Assembly: GCA_963696645.1 (NCBI GenBank)
Contig: CAVOKY010000011.1
Coordinates: 558,001 to 622,000 of the forward strand
Direction of reading: 5' to 3'
DNA from: JAMXLO01 sp963696645
Lineage (GTDB): Bacteria > Pseudomonadota > Alphaproteobacteria > Acetobacterales > Acetobacteraceae
Length of the DNA stretch: 64,000 nucleotides
Shown here: positions 1 to 8,529 of the stretch, piece after piece
Position numbering within the stretch: position 1 is the first letter of the stretch
Layout: every line of letters begins with the position of its first letter
The notes under the pieces: generated by a model
What the model saw: the letters and a program-made list of their open reading frames with translations, nothing else
Databases searched by the model: none
What the model was told of the DNA's origin: nothing
Program-made: the position numbers and the translations under genes

Positions 1-528
1 GGCCCTGGTGCGCATGGCAGGATCACGCTGGCCGGAGCATCGAGCAGTGTAACGACTGACTCGCCAAACCCCCCGCCCGCCCGTCATGGCCGGGCTTGTT
101 TCGGCCATCACAACCGGCAGGGTGCCGCAACTGATGGCCGGGACAAGCCCGGCCATGACGGTCAAGCGAGCGATGTCCAATCGTCAAACGAGAACACAAC
201 TACGCTGGTTGCCACGCGGCGTCATCGGGCTCCGGAATCCTGGGCTGAGCTTGTGGAACGCGATGGACACGGCATGGTCGAACAGATCGCGCTGCAGTCG
301 ACTGACCGCGCGCGCGAGATGCTGCTGATGGGATTGCGTCTGACCGAAGGGGTTGATCGCGCGCGATTTGCGGCACGCACCGGCATGGCACTTGACGCAG
401 CGTTGGATCCGGCTGTGCTGCGGCAGGCCCTGGACGAGGGCTACCTCGACTGGTGTGATGATAGCCTGGTGGCGCTGCCGGCAGGTCGCCTGCGGCTGGA
501 TGCGCTACTGGCAGCCATCGTGCGCTGA
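1..528 (+). CDS. hemW: HemW-like radical SAM protein, C-terminal part (5' end outside window)
   Basis: The reading frame is open from the first base to the TGA at 526-528. It starts with GPGAHGRITL, the conserved HemW segment, and ends with the HemW C-terminal domain (REMLLMGLRLTEGVDRARF and onward). HemW proteins are radical SAM haem chaperones related to oxygen-independent coproporphyrinogen III oxidase; the radical SAM core would lie upstream of the window. Between GPGAHGR and the next recognisable block (VATRRHRAPESW) there are about 60 residues instead of the usual 10 or so. The extra part is encoded by a palindromic DNA element (81-161 plus flanks) that keeps the frame open. The product may therefore still be made with a roughly 50-residue insert. 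The next gene starts 10 bp downstream. Confidence 0.8.
   Translation, partial: GPGAHGRITLAGASSSVTTDSPNPPPARHGRACFGHHNRQGAATDGRDKPGHDGQASDVQSSNENTTTLVATRRHRAPESWAELVERDGHGMVEQIALQSTDRAREMLLMGLRLTEGVDRARFAARTGMALDAALDPAVLRQALDEGYLDWCDDSLVALPAGRLRLDALLAAIVR
81..161. repeat. Palindromic element inside the hemW frame
   Basis: Two 29-bp arms, 81-109 and 133-161, are reverse complements with two mismatches and are separated by 23 bp. The core contains ATGGCCGGGCTTGT and its complement. GC-rich palindromes with this kind of core occur between genes in many alphaproteobacteria (recalled, not searched). Here it sits within an open coding frame, as Rickettsia palindromic elements do. Confidence 0.75.
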
Positions 529-537
529 GGTGACCGG

Positions 538-1791
538 ATGCAACGTCGGACCGTCCCGTGGCTCGCGATCATCATGGCGTTGGCGCTTCTCGTGCCACTT
601 CGGCAGGGAACGGCGGCCACCGGACCGGTATTCTCCGACACCGGGCCGGACGCCGCCGGTTACGGTTCGGGGCAAGGTTATCCGACGCAGCGTGGCGGGG
701 CCCTGCTGCCGCAACGCTTCATGGTGGGCGACTACAGCCACTACGATACGCTTTGGCCGTCGCATTCGGTGGCAAAGGCGCCAGTGCCGTCGGAACTGCG
801 CCGCTCGGCCGACGAGATCACGCTCAGCTATCAGTACCAGGGGGTCAATTACACACTGGACGACTACCTCGACCGCAATCCGACGACCGGCCTGCTGATT
901 GCACGCGACGATACGATCCTGTTCGAGCACTACCGCTATGCGCGCACCGATCATGATCGTTTTCTGTCGCAGTCGATGGCAAAGACCGTGACAGCCATGC
1001 TGCTTGGCATCGCGGTGTCGGAAGGGGCCATCCATTCGATCGATGAGCCGGCGGCAGACTATGTGCCAGAACTGGCCGGTACGGAATACGGCAACACGAC
1101 GATCCGCGCGCTATTGCACATGTCTTCCGGCGTCGCGTTTACCGAGGTGTACAACGGCAGCGATGACAGCGCACGGCTTGGGACGATGCTGTTCATTGGC
1201 AATGTCCCGCCCACCACGGCGGTGGCGGTGTTCAATCATCGCGAGGTGCCGGCTGGCACCCGGTTCCACTATGCCGGCGCCGAGACGGAGGTGCTCGGGC
1301 TCGTCGTCAGTCATGCGGTGCATACGTCATTGGCGGACTATTTGCAGACCCGCATCTGGCAACCGATGGGCGCGGAGGCCGATGCGCGCTGGGTGGTCGA
1401 TACCAGCGGACAGGAAGTGGCGTTTTGCTGCTTCAACGCCACGCTGCGTGATTGGGCTCGGTTCGCCTTGCTGCTGGCACATGATGGAGCCTGGAATGGC
1501 AGGCAAATCATTCCCCGCCGGTGGCTGCTCGACGCCACCAGCGTGCAGGCACCGCAGTTCGCGCCATACGCCGCCACTGCATACTACGGCTATGGCTACC
1601 AGCTATGGCTGCTGCCGGGCGCGCGACGACAGTTTGCTCTGCTGGGGGTTCATGGCCAGGTGATCTACGTCGATCCGGCATCACACCTGGTGATGGTCCA
1701 TACGGCGGTTCGCCAGAAGGCGGCCGGCGATCCGGGCGTGAAGGAAGCGGCCGCTCTGTGGCTGGCGCTGGTGGCGCGGTATGGCGGGTAG
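538..1791 (+). CDS. Exported beta-lactamase-family serine hydrolase
   Basis: A 417-residue protein with an N-terminal signal peptide (basic start, hydrophobic residues 8-21, likely cleavage near the alanines at 26-27). The class C beta-lactamase/penicillin-binding fold is indicated by the SxxK motif at residues 146-149 (SMAK), the DEPAADYVPEL segment that follows, and the LLHMSSGV motif near 192. The second catalytic motif, usually YxN, reads YAG at 245-247, so it is altered. A late LGVHGQ stands where many members have a HGG-type motif. Members of this family are esterases, peptidases or amidases acting in the periplasm; the substrate cannot be told. It begins 10 bp after hemW and could be co-transcribed. 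Confidence 0.8.
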   Translation: MQRRTVPWLAIIMALALLVPLRQGTAATGPVFSDTGPDAAGYGSGQGYPTQRGGALLPQRFMVGDYSHYDTLWPSHSVAKAPVPSELRRSADEITLSYQYQGVNYTLDDYLDRNPTTGLLIARDDTILFEHYRYARTDHDRFLSQSMAKTVTAMLLGIAVSEGAIHSIDEPAADYVPELAGTEYGNTTIRALLHMSSGVAFTEVYNGSDDSARLGTMLFIGNVPPTTAVAVFNHREVPAGTRFHYAGAETEVLGLVVSHAVHTSLADYLQTRIWQPMGAEADARWVVDTSGQEVAFCCFNATLRDWARFALLLAHDGAWNGRQIIPRRWLLDATSVQAPQFAPYAATAYYGYGYQLWLLPGARRQFALLGVHGQVIYVDPASHLVMVHTAVRQKAAGDPGVKEAAALWLALVARYGG

Positions 1792-1802
1792 TCCGATCCG
1801 CG

Positions 1803-2759
1803 TCAGGTGACGGCGGGGCGAGGTGTCGTTGCAATCTCCACCGCCCACAGGGGGCTGAACTGCGTCGCGGCGATCTGGTCATACGGAACGTCGCCGGAGA
1901 GCACGCCGATATCCCGGGCAAACGCGTTCAGCGCGCCGACCGACGCCTCACTGATGGCGGCATCGTAGAATGGCAGGTCGCGGCGCACGATGCCGGCAAT
2001 CAGCCCTGCCTCGCGCGGCGGAAATCGCTTGTGGCCCACTTCCGTGGCGCGCGACACGTCCTGCCTCAGAGCAGACTGCGCCGCGACCAACGCGCGCACC
2101 GCTGCCGCGGCGGTTTCCGGCGAGCGTTCGATCAGCCGTTCGGTGGTTGCCAGCACCGGCATGGTGTAGTCGAAGCACCCCGGCGGGCCGTCGCCGCGGC
2201 GGACATCGAGCACGATGCTGCCGGTGCCCGTCGTCAACGCGATCTCGGTCGCCATGCCGTTCGCCCAGAAGCCGTCGATCTTGCCGGCCGCCAGCGCCTC
2301 GGCCGCGGTCAATCCGAAATTGACGGTGGCGCCGGTCGCACCTGGCACCGGGGCGATCTCGATCTGCTCGCGCTCCGGGTCGATTCCGGCCGCGGCCAGC
2401 ACCCGGCGCAGTCCCATCTCGACCCAGGGTGCGGCGCCGATCCGTCGCCCCCTGAGCGCCGCCAGGTCGCCGCGCGCGATGCCGAGGTCGGCGCGCATCA
2501 CCAGGAACCAGTACATGCCCTGGGCCAGTGCGCCGAGCAGCCTGACCCCACGCCATGCGGGAAACGCGGCGAGTGCGCCGTGCGCGGCACCGCCGACAAA
2601 ATCGATCTCGCCGTCACGCAACGCCGCGTAGGCGCGATCGACCGGGAAGATGAGTTCGGCCGACACATCGATACCCTCGTGCGCGAAGCAGCCGAGTTCC
2701 GCTGCCGCCAGCGCGGGGAAATACGAGTTCGAGATCAGATCCGGTATCGCCAGTCGCAT
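1803..2759 (-). CDS. SsuA/THI5-like substrate-binding protein
   Basis: This 318-residue protein starts MRLAIPDLISNSYFPALAAAELGCF and has the NMT1/THI5-like periplasmic-binding fold: a first lobe with AALRDGEIDFVGGAAHGAL, a crossover LRGRRIGAAPW, and a second lobe with AEALAAGKIDGFWANG. Such proteins bind small organic ligands (pyrimidines, sulfonates, phthalates) for ABC importers or act as stand-alone enzymes. I see no signal peptide, so it may be cytoplasmic or start further upstream. No transporter permease or ATPase gene adjoins it. It converges with the serine hydrolase, with an 11-bp gap, and an IS6-type element ends 64 bp beyond its start codon. Confidence 0.7.
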   Translation of the reverse strand: MRLAIPDLISNSYFPALAAAELGCFAHEGIDVSAELIFPVDRAYAALRDGEIDFVGGAAHGALAAFPAWRGVRLLGALAQGMYWFLVMRADLGIARGDLAALRGRRIGAAPWVEMGLRRVLAAAGIDPEREQIEIAPVPGATGATVNFGLTAAEALAAGKIDGFWANGMATEIALTTGTGSIVLDVRRGDGPPGCFDYTMPVLATTERLIERSPETAAAAVRALVAAQSALRQDVSRATEVGHKRFPPREAGLIAGIVRRDLPFYDAAISEASVGALNAFARDIGVLSGDVPYDQIAATQFSPLWAVEIATTPRPAVT

Positions 2760-3434
2760 GGTGTCCCGCTACAGCCGAGCATTTGCGGCGTCGCTCGTCC
2801 GGCGTGGCTAGCATGCTTCAGTCGGTTCTGTCAGTTTTCGTGCCGTTGAGTTTGGCAAGTATCGGCCATCGACGCCAGCACTCAAGCTGTTGCCAGGACA
2901 GCGAGGACAGTCGCGGTCTTCCGCATATGCCGCCAGCGCCGCACGGCGGCGGGAACATGTTCGCGCATTCGGGATCGGCATCGCAGAAAGTTTCGGAGCT
3001 CGTCATAGCCGCGGCAGTAGCGCGTCGCTGATACAGTGCTCTTCAGTCCAAGCATGGGCCGACATCGGCTTTTGATGCCGCGATGGTCCTGTTCAAGCCT
3101 GTCGTTGAGATATCGGCTCATCCGATGCCGCACGTGTTTGCCCAGCTCGGTCCGGATCGCTCTCGGATAGGCGTCATGTCCATCGGTCGTGACCCGATCC
3201 GGAGTGACGCCGGTCACCGCCTTGGCCGACCGGAAGAATGCCCTGGCGGCGGCAAGGTCACGATGTTCGCTCAGCATGACGTCGACCAAAGCGCCGTCGC
3301 GATCGATCGCGCGATAGAGATACCGCCATTGGCCCCGCACCCGGATATATGTCTCATCAACGTACCAGCTGGGGCCAACCCTGCCTCTGCGTCGCCGACG
3401 CAGGTGCTCGGCAAGCGCCGGCGTCAGTTTAGCC

Positions 3435-5366
3435 CGAGCTTCCTCCATGCAACAGGCGCAAGGGCCTGAATTGGCGGCACAATTCGTGTATGGCGAGGTA
3501 AGTTACTGGCTACACCGGGATGCCCAGGAGGGCGAATGCCTTGTGCTGGATGGGTGTTGGCCTGGTCAGCACGGTGAGTGGATAACGCGGTGTGATTGCG
3601 GTGATGATGGTATTGCGCACCAAGGTTGCGAGGTCGGCCAGCAGCGAGTGGAAGCTGTGCACCGGCAACCCGTCCTCAGTGAGGCCTGTGGTCTGCTTGG
3701 CGACAGCGGCCGGTGAGCGCTGCGCCTGCGCCACGATACTTGTGCGCAGCGCTTCGGCGGCATCCTTGTCGGTGTCGTCGAACAGCATTGGTGCCAGGCG
3801 CTGCCGCATGTGCCATTCGAGGTAATAGGCCAGCATGCAGAGGAAGACGTGGGCGCGGACCCGGCCGGCCAACCGGTGATAGACAGGGCGGACGTGCAGA
3901 TCGACGGTTTTGATGCAGCGAAAGGCTCGTTCCACCAAGGCGAGTGACTTGTAGCTACGCACTGTTGCCGTGTCGTCGGAGGCCTCCGCCGGCAGGCTGG
4001 TGCGGATGACATAGATGCCGTCGGTCGCCGCCTCGGCGGCAATCTCGGCGGTCTTGCGTGCAAAGCTGAAGGCGGCATCGGCGATGTCGAGATCGAAGTG
4101 CTTGGCCATCTTATGCTTGTTGATCACCTTGCCGACCGCGAGTGCGATCTCGGCGGTGCCGCGCAGCGGATCGCGCTTTCGGACGACGGCCGCCTGGATG
4201 CGGGCAAGGTCACGCTCAGTGGCGGCGAGCAGGTCTTCGCGCTTGCGGGTGCGCTCGGCGGCGAGATCGGGATTGCGGCAGACCACCAGGCGCTCGCCGG
4301 GGAATTCCGGTGCGGTGATGCTCGCCATGTCGCGCTGATCGAACAGTGAGAGCTGCAACGCGCCGCTTTCCACCAGCGCCTTGATCGCCGGCGCGCGCAA
4401 TGCGGTGATCCAGTCCAGGCCTGCCGATTTGATGTCCTCGGTAATCCGCGCCTGAGTGATCATGCCGCGGTCGCCGACCAGCACGACGTGGTCGAGTTGG
4501 AAGCGCTGCCTGAGCTTCTCGACCTGGCTCGCCAACGTCGTCGGATCGGCGGTGTTGCCATCGAACACCTCGATGGCGACAGGGCAGCCGTCGGCAGCGC
4601 AGAGCAGACCATAGATGATCTGCAGCGTGCCTTTCTTGCCATCGCGGCTATAGCCACGTTTGGCAAGCGGGCAGCAGCGCCCTTCCATGTAACTCGATGA
4701 CACGTCGTACAACACCAGCGTGCCATGGGTGAGATGGCGCCTGGCCAGTGTGGCCTCAATCGCGGGTTGGCGCTCCAGCAGCCAGTCGAGTGCGGCGTAG
4801 AGTTCGTCCTCATCGACCTCGCCAAGACCCAGCACTTCGCCGAGGCTCGATGCGGCAGTGGCTGGCGACAGCGCGCGAGCGGCGGCAAGTTTGGATGCAG
4901 GATCGAGGATGCGACTGACCAGCAGGGCGAGGACAAGGTCGCGGCAGCGATCGCCAGCAGGACCGAGGATGCGGTCGAGGCCGATCTTACGCGCGGTGCC
5001 GAGCGCGGCGGCGGCGTGGCCGTGCGGCAGGCTGCGGATGACGGTGAAGGCATCACGCTCGGCAGGGATGACCGTGCCGCCCTTTAACACGCCGCGCAGG
5101 CCTTCGATGTAGGCTGTGGGCCAGTCGGAAAGGTTGCACAGTGTCCGCTTACAAACTTTGCCACCTTCGCGGTAGCTTTCGCGCAGCAGGATCGCGGGCG
5201 GCGAGTTCCAATTCGGAACGGCTTCGATGTACATGGCAGAGCATGCGCATATCTGACAGCGTGGTACAAGTCTCAAATATGACATTACATGGCCACGGTT
5301 TGGACCACCTCAACCGATATTGCGAGTCCTTTCAACAACTTCATCGCAAATGCACGAGGAAGCTCC
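3435..5366 (-). mobile_element. IS1634-type insertion sequence
   Basis: A complete element of about 1,932 bp. Its ends are imperfect inverted repeats sharing GAGCTTCCTC followed by TGCA. It is flanked by an 8-bp direct repeat GTTTAGCC (3427-3434 and 5367-5374). It encodes one large transposase on the minus strand. Confidence 0.85.
3510..5234 (-). CDS. IS1634-family (IS4 superfamily) transposase
   Basis: A 574-residue DDE transposase of the COG5421 type. Visible landmarks are the YDVSSSYMEG segment, DGNTADPTTLASQVEKL, VVLVGDRGMIT containing a catalytic aspartate, and the C-terminal SLALVERAFRCIKTVDLHVRP with the catalytic Glu region (YREK-like). I chose the ATG at 5234 (MYIEAVPNW) over an ATG 17 codons upstream because family members begin close to this point. 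It appears intact and may be active. A decayed relative lies near 52,760-52,897. Confidence 0.85.
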   Translation of the reverse strand: MYIEAVPNWNSPPAILLRESYREGGKVCKRTLCNLSDWPTAYIEGLRGVLKGGTVIPAERDAFTVIRSLPHGHAAAALGTARKIGLDRILGPAGDRCRDLVLALLVSRILDPASKLAAARALSPATAASSLGEVLGLGEVDEDELYAALDWLLERQPAIEATLARRHLTHGTLVLYDVSSSYMEGRCCPLAKRGYSRDGKKGTLQIIYGLLCAADGCPVAIEVFDGNTADPTTLASQVEKLRQRFQLDHVVLVGDRGMITQARITEDIKSAGLDWITALRAPAIKALVESGALQLSLFDQRDMASITAPEFPGERLVVCRNPDLAAERTRKREDLLAATERDLARIQAAVVRKRDPLRGTAEIALAVGKVINKHKMAKHFDLDIADAAFSFARKTAEIAAEAATDGIYVIRTSLPAEASDDTATVRSYKSLALVERAFRCIKTVDLHVRPVYHRLAGRVRAHVFLCMLAYYLEWHMRQRLAPMLFDDTDKDAAEALRTSIVAQAQRSPAAVAKQTTGLTEDGLPVHSFHSLLADLATLVRNTIITAITPRYPLTVLTRPTPIQHKAFALLGIPV

Positions 5367-5710
5367 GTTTAGCCTCCCAATCGCGCACCGCTTCATAGCT
5401 GAAGATGAACCCGCGGGTCAGGAACATCTCGGCCAGATCCCGCAGGCTCAGCTTGTAGCGCAGCCGCCAGAGCACCACGAGGGCGATGACATCGCTCGGA
5501 TACTGCACACGGTTAAGCACACCGGTGCTGCGCTCGTTGAACTGTTTGCCGCAGTTCGCGCACCGGAACCGGCGATAGCCTTGTGCGGTGCGCTCAGGCC
5601 GTTCGCTGATCGTCGTCGATCCACATGCCGAGCACCGCATTCCGATCCAATCCCCACAACGAACAGCAGCGTGCCTGATACATCCGTTGGCGCAAAGGCT
5701 GACAGAACCA

Positions 5711-6366
5711 TCGGAACTGGCGCAGGTGTCGGCGGTGTCACCAGCGACTTTCAGTATCCTGGAACGCTTTATGCCTATGAGGCCCCGACGGGCCCATACC
5801 ACAGTCGCATTGCGGCGGCGGGCTTCTCCGTCGCGACGGCAGCAGCCCCAACCACGGCGACGGCTCCGCTCCCTCAGGTGCTCTACCTGCAGGAGGCGTG
5901 TGATTCTACGCTGATCACCATCAACGACATCCACCAGGGGGGGATCGGAGACTGCTTCCTGCTGTCATCGATCGGTGAGATCGCGCTGTGGCACCCAAAC
6001 GCAATCATGAACATGATCCACGCCAATGCCGATGGAACCGAGACGGTAACGCTCTATCTGGACGCCGCCACGGGCCAATTGCCCGGGTTCGCCACGACAT
6101 CCCTAAAGGCTACTTCCGTCACCGTCGACAACACCTATGCAGTCAACAGTGGCGCCACGCAGGACGTGGTCGATGGGCAGAAGGAGATTTGGGTCCAGGT
6201 CTTGGAAAAAGCAGTGGCTACGCTAGGTGGCGGCTACAGTTCAATCACCTACGGTGGCTATCCCATGCTCGCGATGGAGGAGCTGACAGGGCAGTGGGCG
6301 ACATTGGCATCGGCCTCCGCGCTCAGCCTGCCGCAGTTGCAGAGCTCGATCGCCGCCGGCGATCTA
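5711..6366 (+). pseudogene. Calpain-like (C2) cysteine protease fragment
   Basis: The frame immediately after the IS6 right end reads through a signature of calpain catalytic domains: INDIHQGGIGDCFLLSSIGE, in which the cysteine after GD aligns with the catalytic Cys of the QGxxGDCW/F motif. Later EIWVQVLEKAVATLGG and YGGYPMLAMEELTGQ match the second conserved stretch (LWxxLLEKAYAK, then EDLTG). The catalytic His and Asn region is missing because a truncated IS6-type fragment follows at about 6367. The N-terminus is cut by the IS6 element at 5710. Bacterial calpain-like proteins are often large, secreted or multi-domain. Only about 215 residues remain here. Confidence 0.75.
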
Positions 6367-6802
6367 CCTAGCTGCGGCCAAGCGTTTCTTTCGATCAGCA
6401 AAGGCCGTCACCGGTGTGATCCCCGACCGGGTCACGACGGATGGCCACGATGCCCATCCGCGGGCCGTCCGGACGGAGCTCGGCAGCCGCGTCCGGCATC
6501 GGACAAACTGCTATCTCAACAATCGCCGTGAACAGGATCATCGTGGCATCAAGGGGCGATGTCGACCGATGCTCGGCTTCAAAAGTGTGCCATCAGCAAG
6601 GCGGCATTGCCGCGGTCACGACGAACTCCGGAACTTCCTCCGCTCTCGATCTCGCATGTGCCAACACGTTCCCGCAGCTGTGCGGCGCTTTCACTATATG
6701 CGCCGGGCAGCCATCGCGCTCGGTATTCTCGAAGCTGCTTGAACCCGGAGGCTCTGCAACTCAGGAACGTTGCACTGAGCGGGCGCGAAGGCTGACAGAT
6801 CC
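6367..6802 (+). pseudogene. IS6-family transposase C-terminal remnant
   Basis: From about 6367 the plus-strand frame reads LAAAKRFFRSAKAVTGVIPDRVTTDGHDAHPRAV and then REQDHRGIKGRC, the last half of an IS6-type DDE transposase related to the one at 2882. The stop is at 6740-6742. An imperfect terminal repeat (CTGACAGATCC) at 6792-6802 marks the element end. The left part of the element is missing. The end lies inside the last codons of the downstream PEP-CTERM gene. Confidence 0.8.
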
Positions 6803-8222
6803 ATTGGTTCTGGCTTCGCCGAATTAGGAAGACCGTAGATCCGGTGCGGCGACGTCGGCGTCCGTAGCCGAGACCAAGCAGTCCGATCAGCATGATGGCT
6901 ACCGATGATGGTTCCGGAACTTTCTTGGCCACTGTGACGCTGGCGGGATACCCTGCGGGCAGTTGCGCAAAATTCAGCGTCGCGAAATCGCTGCCGAACA
7001 TTTCGCCAAGCGTCATATCATTTCCGGTGCCGACCGCCAGCCGGTCCACCAGATCAGGCAGCGCGAAGTTGCTGATTCCGTTGCCGCCGAAGGTATTGCC
7101 GGTCACGGCGAACAATGCTGGGTTTTGTGCGATCGAAAGCAGCTGACCATCGGCGAATTCCCAGCCCGCCGGCGCTACGGTGCCGGCGTACAGGCTGATC
7201 TCGCCGAGAAACGGCACGTCATCTGGAACTACCCCTTGCACCGTGGGAAACAGGCCCTGTACCGCGATGATGTAATGCAACGCGAGCGACGGCTGCTGCA
7301 CGGAAAATGCCTGACCTCCGCCCAGGATCGACGTCCTGCCGTTGGCCAGCGTCAATGGCTGTGGCGGCAGGTTGGCCACCGTGAGCGTGGTGTCTTGGGC
7401 ACCCGCATTTTCTCCGAGCGTCTGAGAGAGCAGGCCGGGAGCAGCGCCGGCCTCGGTGGCGGCACGCCCGGCGAGGTTCGGCACCGCAAACGTGACGGGA
7501 AAGTTGCCCCCGTAGGTGTTGCCAATGATCGAGAACAGCGCCTGCTGTTGGATGATCGGGAGTTGCGCACCATTGGCTTGAATCTGGCCGGTCGGCAGCG
7601 TGGATCCGGCGTACGTCAGCACTTGGCCGACCACCGGTCCTTGCGCCTGTGCGCCCGTCGGCGACGGGAAGAAGCCCCGCGTGACCAACCCCTGGTTCAG
7701 CGCGAGCGACGGCTGCGACGTCGAAATCGGCTGGCTGCCGGATGTGATCCCGCTCGCCCCTCCAAAGGGCGGCAACTCGTTGGCGGTCAGTGTCTCTGTC
7801 GTGGCACCGGCGACGCTGCCCAGGCTGCGATTGGTAAGCCCGACGCCCTGGCCGGTGCCGACGACGGCGCGGCCCGACAGGTTCAGCAGCGCGAAATTGG
7901 TGAGGCCGTTGCCGCCATATGTCGTGCCGAGTTGTGAGAACAACGCCTGGTTCTGGCTGATGGGCAGCAGTTGTCCATTGGCAACGGCAAATCCACCAGG
8001 AGCGTAATTGCCGGCGAACAGTACAACCTGACCGAGGTCGGCAATATTGCTGGCGCTCGTGCTGACAAGATACGTGAGTCCAAGTAACGGTTGTTCAGTT
8101 GCGATCGGTAAACCGCTGCCGGTGATCGGGCCGGCCAGGGCAGTCGAGCCGGTGGCCAGTCCGATTACCCCGGCAGCGCTCAGGATAATGCCGAGGTGTC
8201 GCGCGAAGATAGTGCGATGCAT
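6579..8222 (-). CDS. PEP-CTERM protein with three phage tail-collar repeats, C-terminus altered by IS end
   Basis: ATG at 8222 is preceded by GGAGA and followed by a signal peptide (hydrophobic stretch ending STALAG). Three copies of a tail-collar (microcystin-dependent-protein-like) repeat are visible, each with a G(Q/E)xxxYAG or LFAG start, ANGQLLPI-type turn, ALF, YGGN and F(A)LxxLxGRA: roughly residues 63-125, 195-257 and 340-405. The PEP-CTERM sorting signal follows: VPEPSSVAIMLIGLLGLGYG and an arginine cluster. This signal directs export and processing by an exosortase. Shortly after, at about 6803, the frame enters the IS6 remnant and continues as about 75 foreign residues to a stop at 6579. 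The native stop is lost, so the tail after the arginines is an artefact. A CRP-type palindrome lies 55 bp upstream of the start. Confidence 0.8.
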   Translation of the reverse strand: MHRTIFARHLGIILSAAGVIGLATGSTALAGPITGSGLPIATEQPLLGLTYLVSTSASNIADLGQVVLFAGNYAPGGFAVANGQLLPISQNQALFSQLGTTYGGNGLTNFALLNLSGRAVVGTGQGVGLTNRSLGSVAGATTETLTANELPPFGGASGITSGSQPISTSQPSLALNQGLVTRGFFPSPTGAQAQGPVVGQVLTYAGSTLPTGQIQANGAQLPIIQQQALFSIIGNTYGGNFPVTFAVPNLAGRAATEAGAAPGLLSQTLGENAGAQDTTLTVANLPPQPLTLANGRTSILGGGQAFSVQQPSLALHYIIAVQGLFPTVQGVVPDDVPFLGEISLYAGTVAPAGWEFADGQLLSIAQNPALFAVTGNTFGGNGISNFALPDLVDRLAVGTGNDMTLGEMFGSDFATLNFAQLPAGYPASVTVAKKVPEPSSVAIMLIGLLGLGYGRRRRRTGSTVFLIRRSQNQWICQPSRPLSATFLSCRASGFKQLREYRARWLPGAYSESAAQLRERVGTCEIESGGSSGVRRDRGNAALLMAHF

Positions 8223-8276
8223 GGCGATGAGTCTCCATTTCTCGAGGCTCATTTGCCGCAGCCGCTTGCGTGGCGG

Positions 8277-8292
8277 TGTGAGTCAACTCACA
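8277..8292. promoter_or_regulatory. CRP-type operator, copy 1
   Basis: The sequence is TGTGAGTCAACTCACA, a 16-bp palindrome with 7-bp arms that fits TGTGA-N6-TCACA exactly. It lies 55 bp upstream of the tail-collar PEP-CTERM start codon on the minus strand. Confidence 0.65.
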
Positions 8293-8424
8293 GGAGCGGC
8301 AAGGTAATGCCAGACAATAATGTGGCTGACATTCGACCGGCCGCGCCGACACGCCGTGTCTTGCCATGTCGTGCGTGCGGTTCTGTGACGATCCCGCGAA
8401 ACGTCGATACGATCCGGCGCACGA

Positions 8425-8440
8425 TGTGAGTCAACTCACA
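8425..8440. promoter_or_regulatory. CRP-type operator, copy 2
   Basis: Identical to the sites at 8277 and 14231. It ends 89 bp upstream of the second PEP-CTERM gene at 8530. Together with copy 1 it lies in the divergent promoter region of the two PEP-CTERM genes, with 132 bp between the copies. Confidence 0.65.
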
Positions 8441-8529
8441 TCCACCTTCCCACAAGGCCTTTATGAGTGTGTGCAACGTGCTGCACTGACAGAGCGCGTC
8501 AACACAGCAAACATGAGGAGACCCTGACC

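Larger units (their letters stand above)
2882..5640 (-). pseudogene. IS6-family transposase, split by insertion
   Basis: The N-terminal part (5640 down to 5367) contains a zinc-ribbon-like CSAC...CANC and the helix region up to EAVRDWEAK. The C-terminal part (3434 down to 2882) resumes at LTPALAEHL and contains the DDE catalytic core: WYVDETY, then VTTDGHDAYPRAI, then RLEQDHRGIKSR. Removing the 1,932-bp element and one copy of its 8-bp target repeat joins the two parts in frame (WEAK then LTPAL). The DDE transposase is recognised by similarity to IS26-type enzymes. It is inactive as it stands. Confidence 0.85.
2824..5710 (-). mobile_element. IS6-type element interrupted by an IS1634-type element
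   Basis: The ends are inverted repeats: GGTTCTGTCAG at 2824-2834 and its complement at 5700-5710, with weaker similarity inward. Between them lies an IS6-family transposase in two pieces split by the element at 3435-5366. No target duplication is visible outside the ends (left flank CTTCAGTC, right flank ATCGGAAC), which suggests a rearrangement after insertion. The right end cuts into a calpain-like gene. Confidence 0.8.

Noticed and set aside
1521..2849. A 442-codon plus-strand frame
   Set aside because: Antisense of the substrate-binding protein and the end of the serine hydrolase.
2824..6802. A compound IS6 transposon carrying the calpain-like gene
   Set aside because: The two IS6-type sequences are different elements, one is a remnant, there are no matching target repeats, and the gene is truncated at both ends.
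6963..7937. A long plus-strand frame opposite the tail-collar PEP-CTERM gene
   Set aside because: Composition is arginine/glutamine-rich shadow sequence without family features; the minus-strand gene has signal peptide, repeats and sorting signal.
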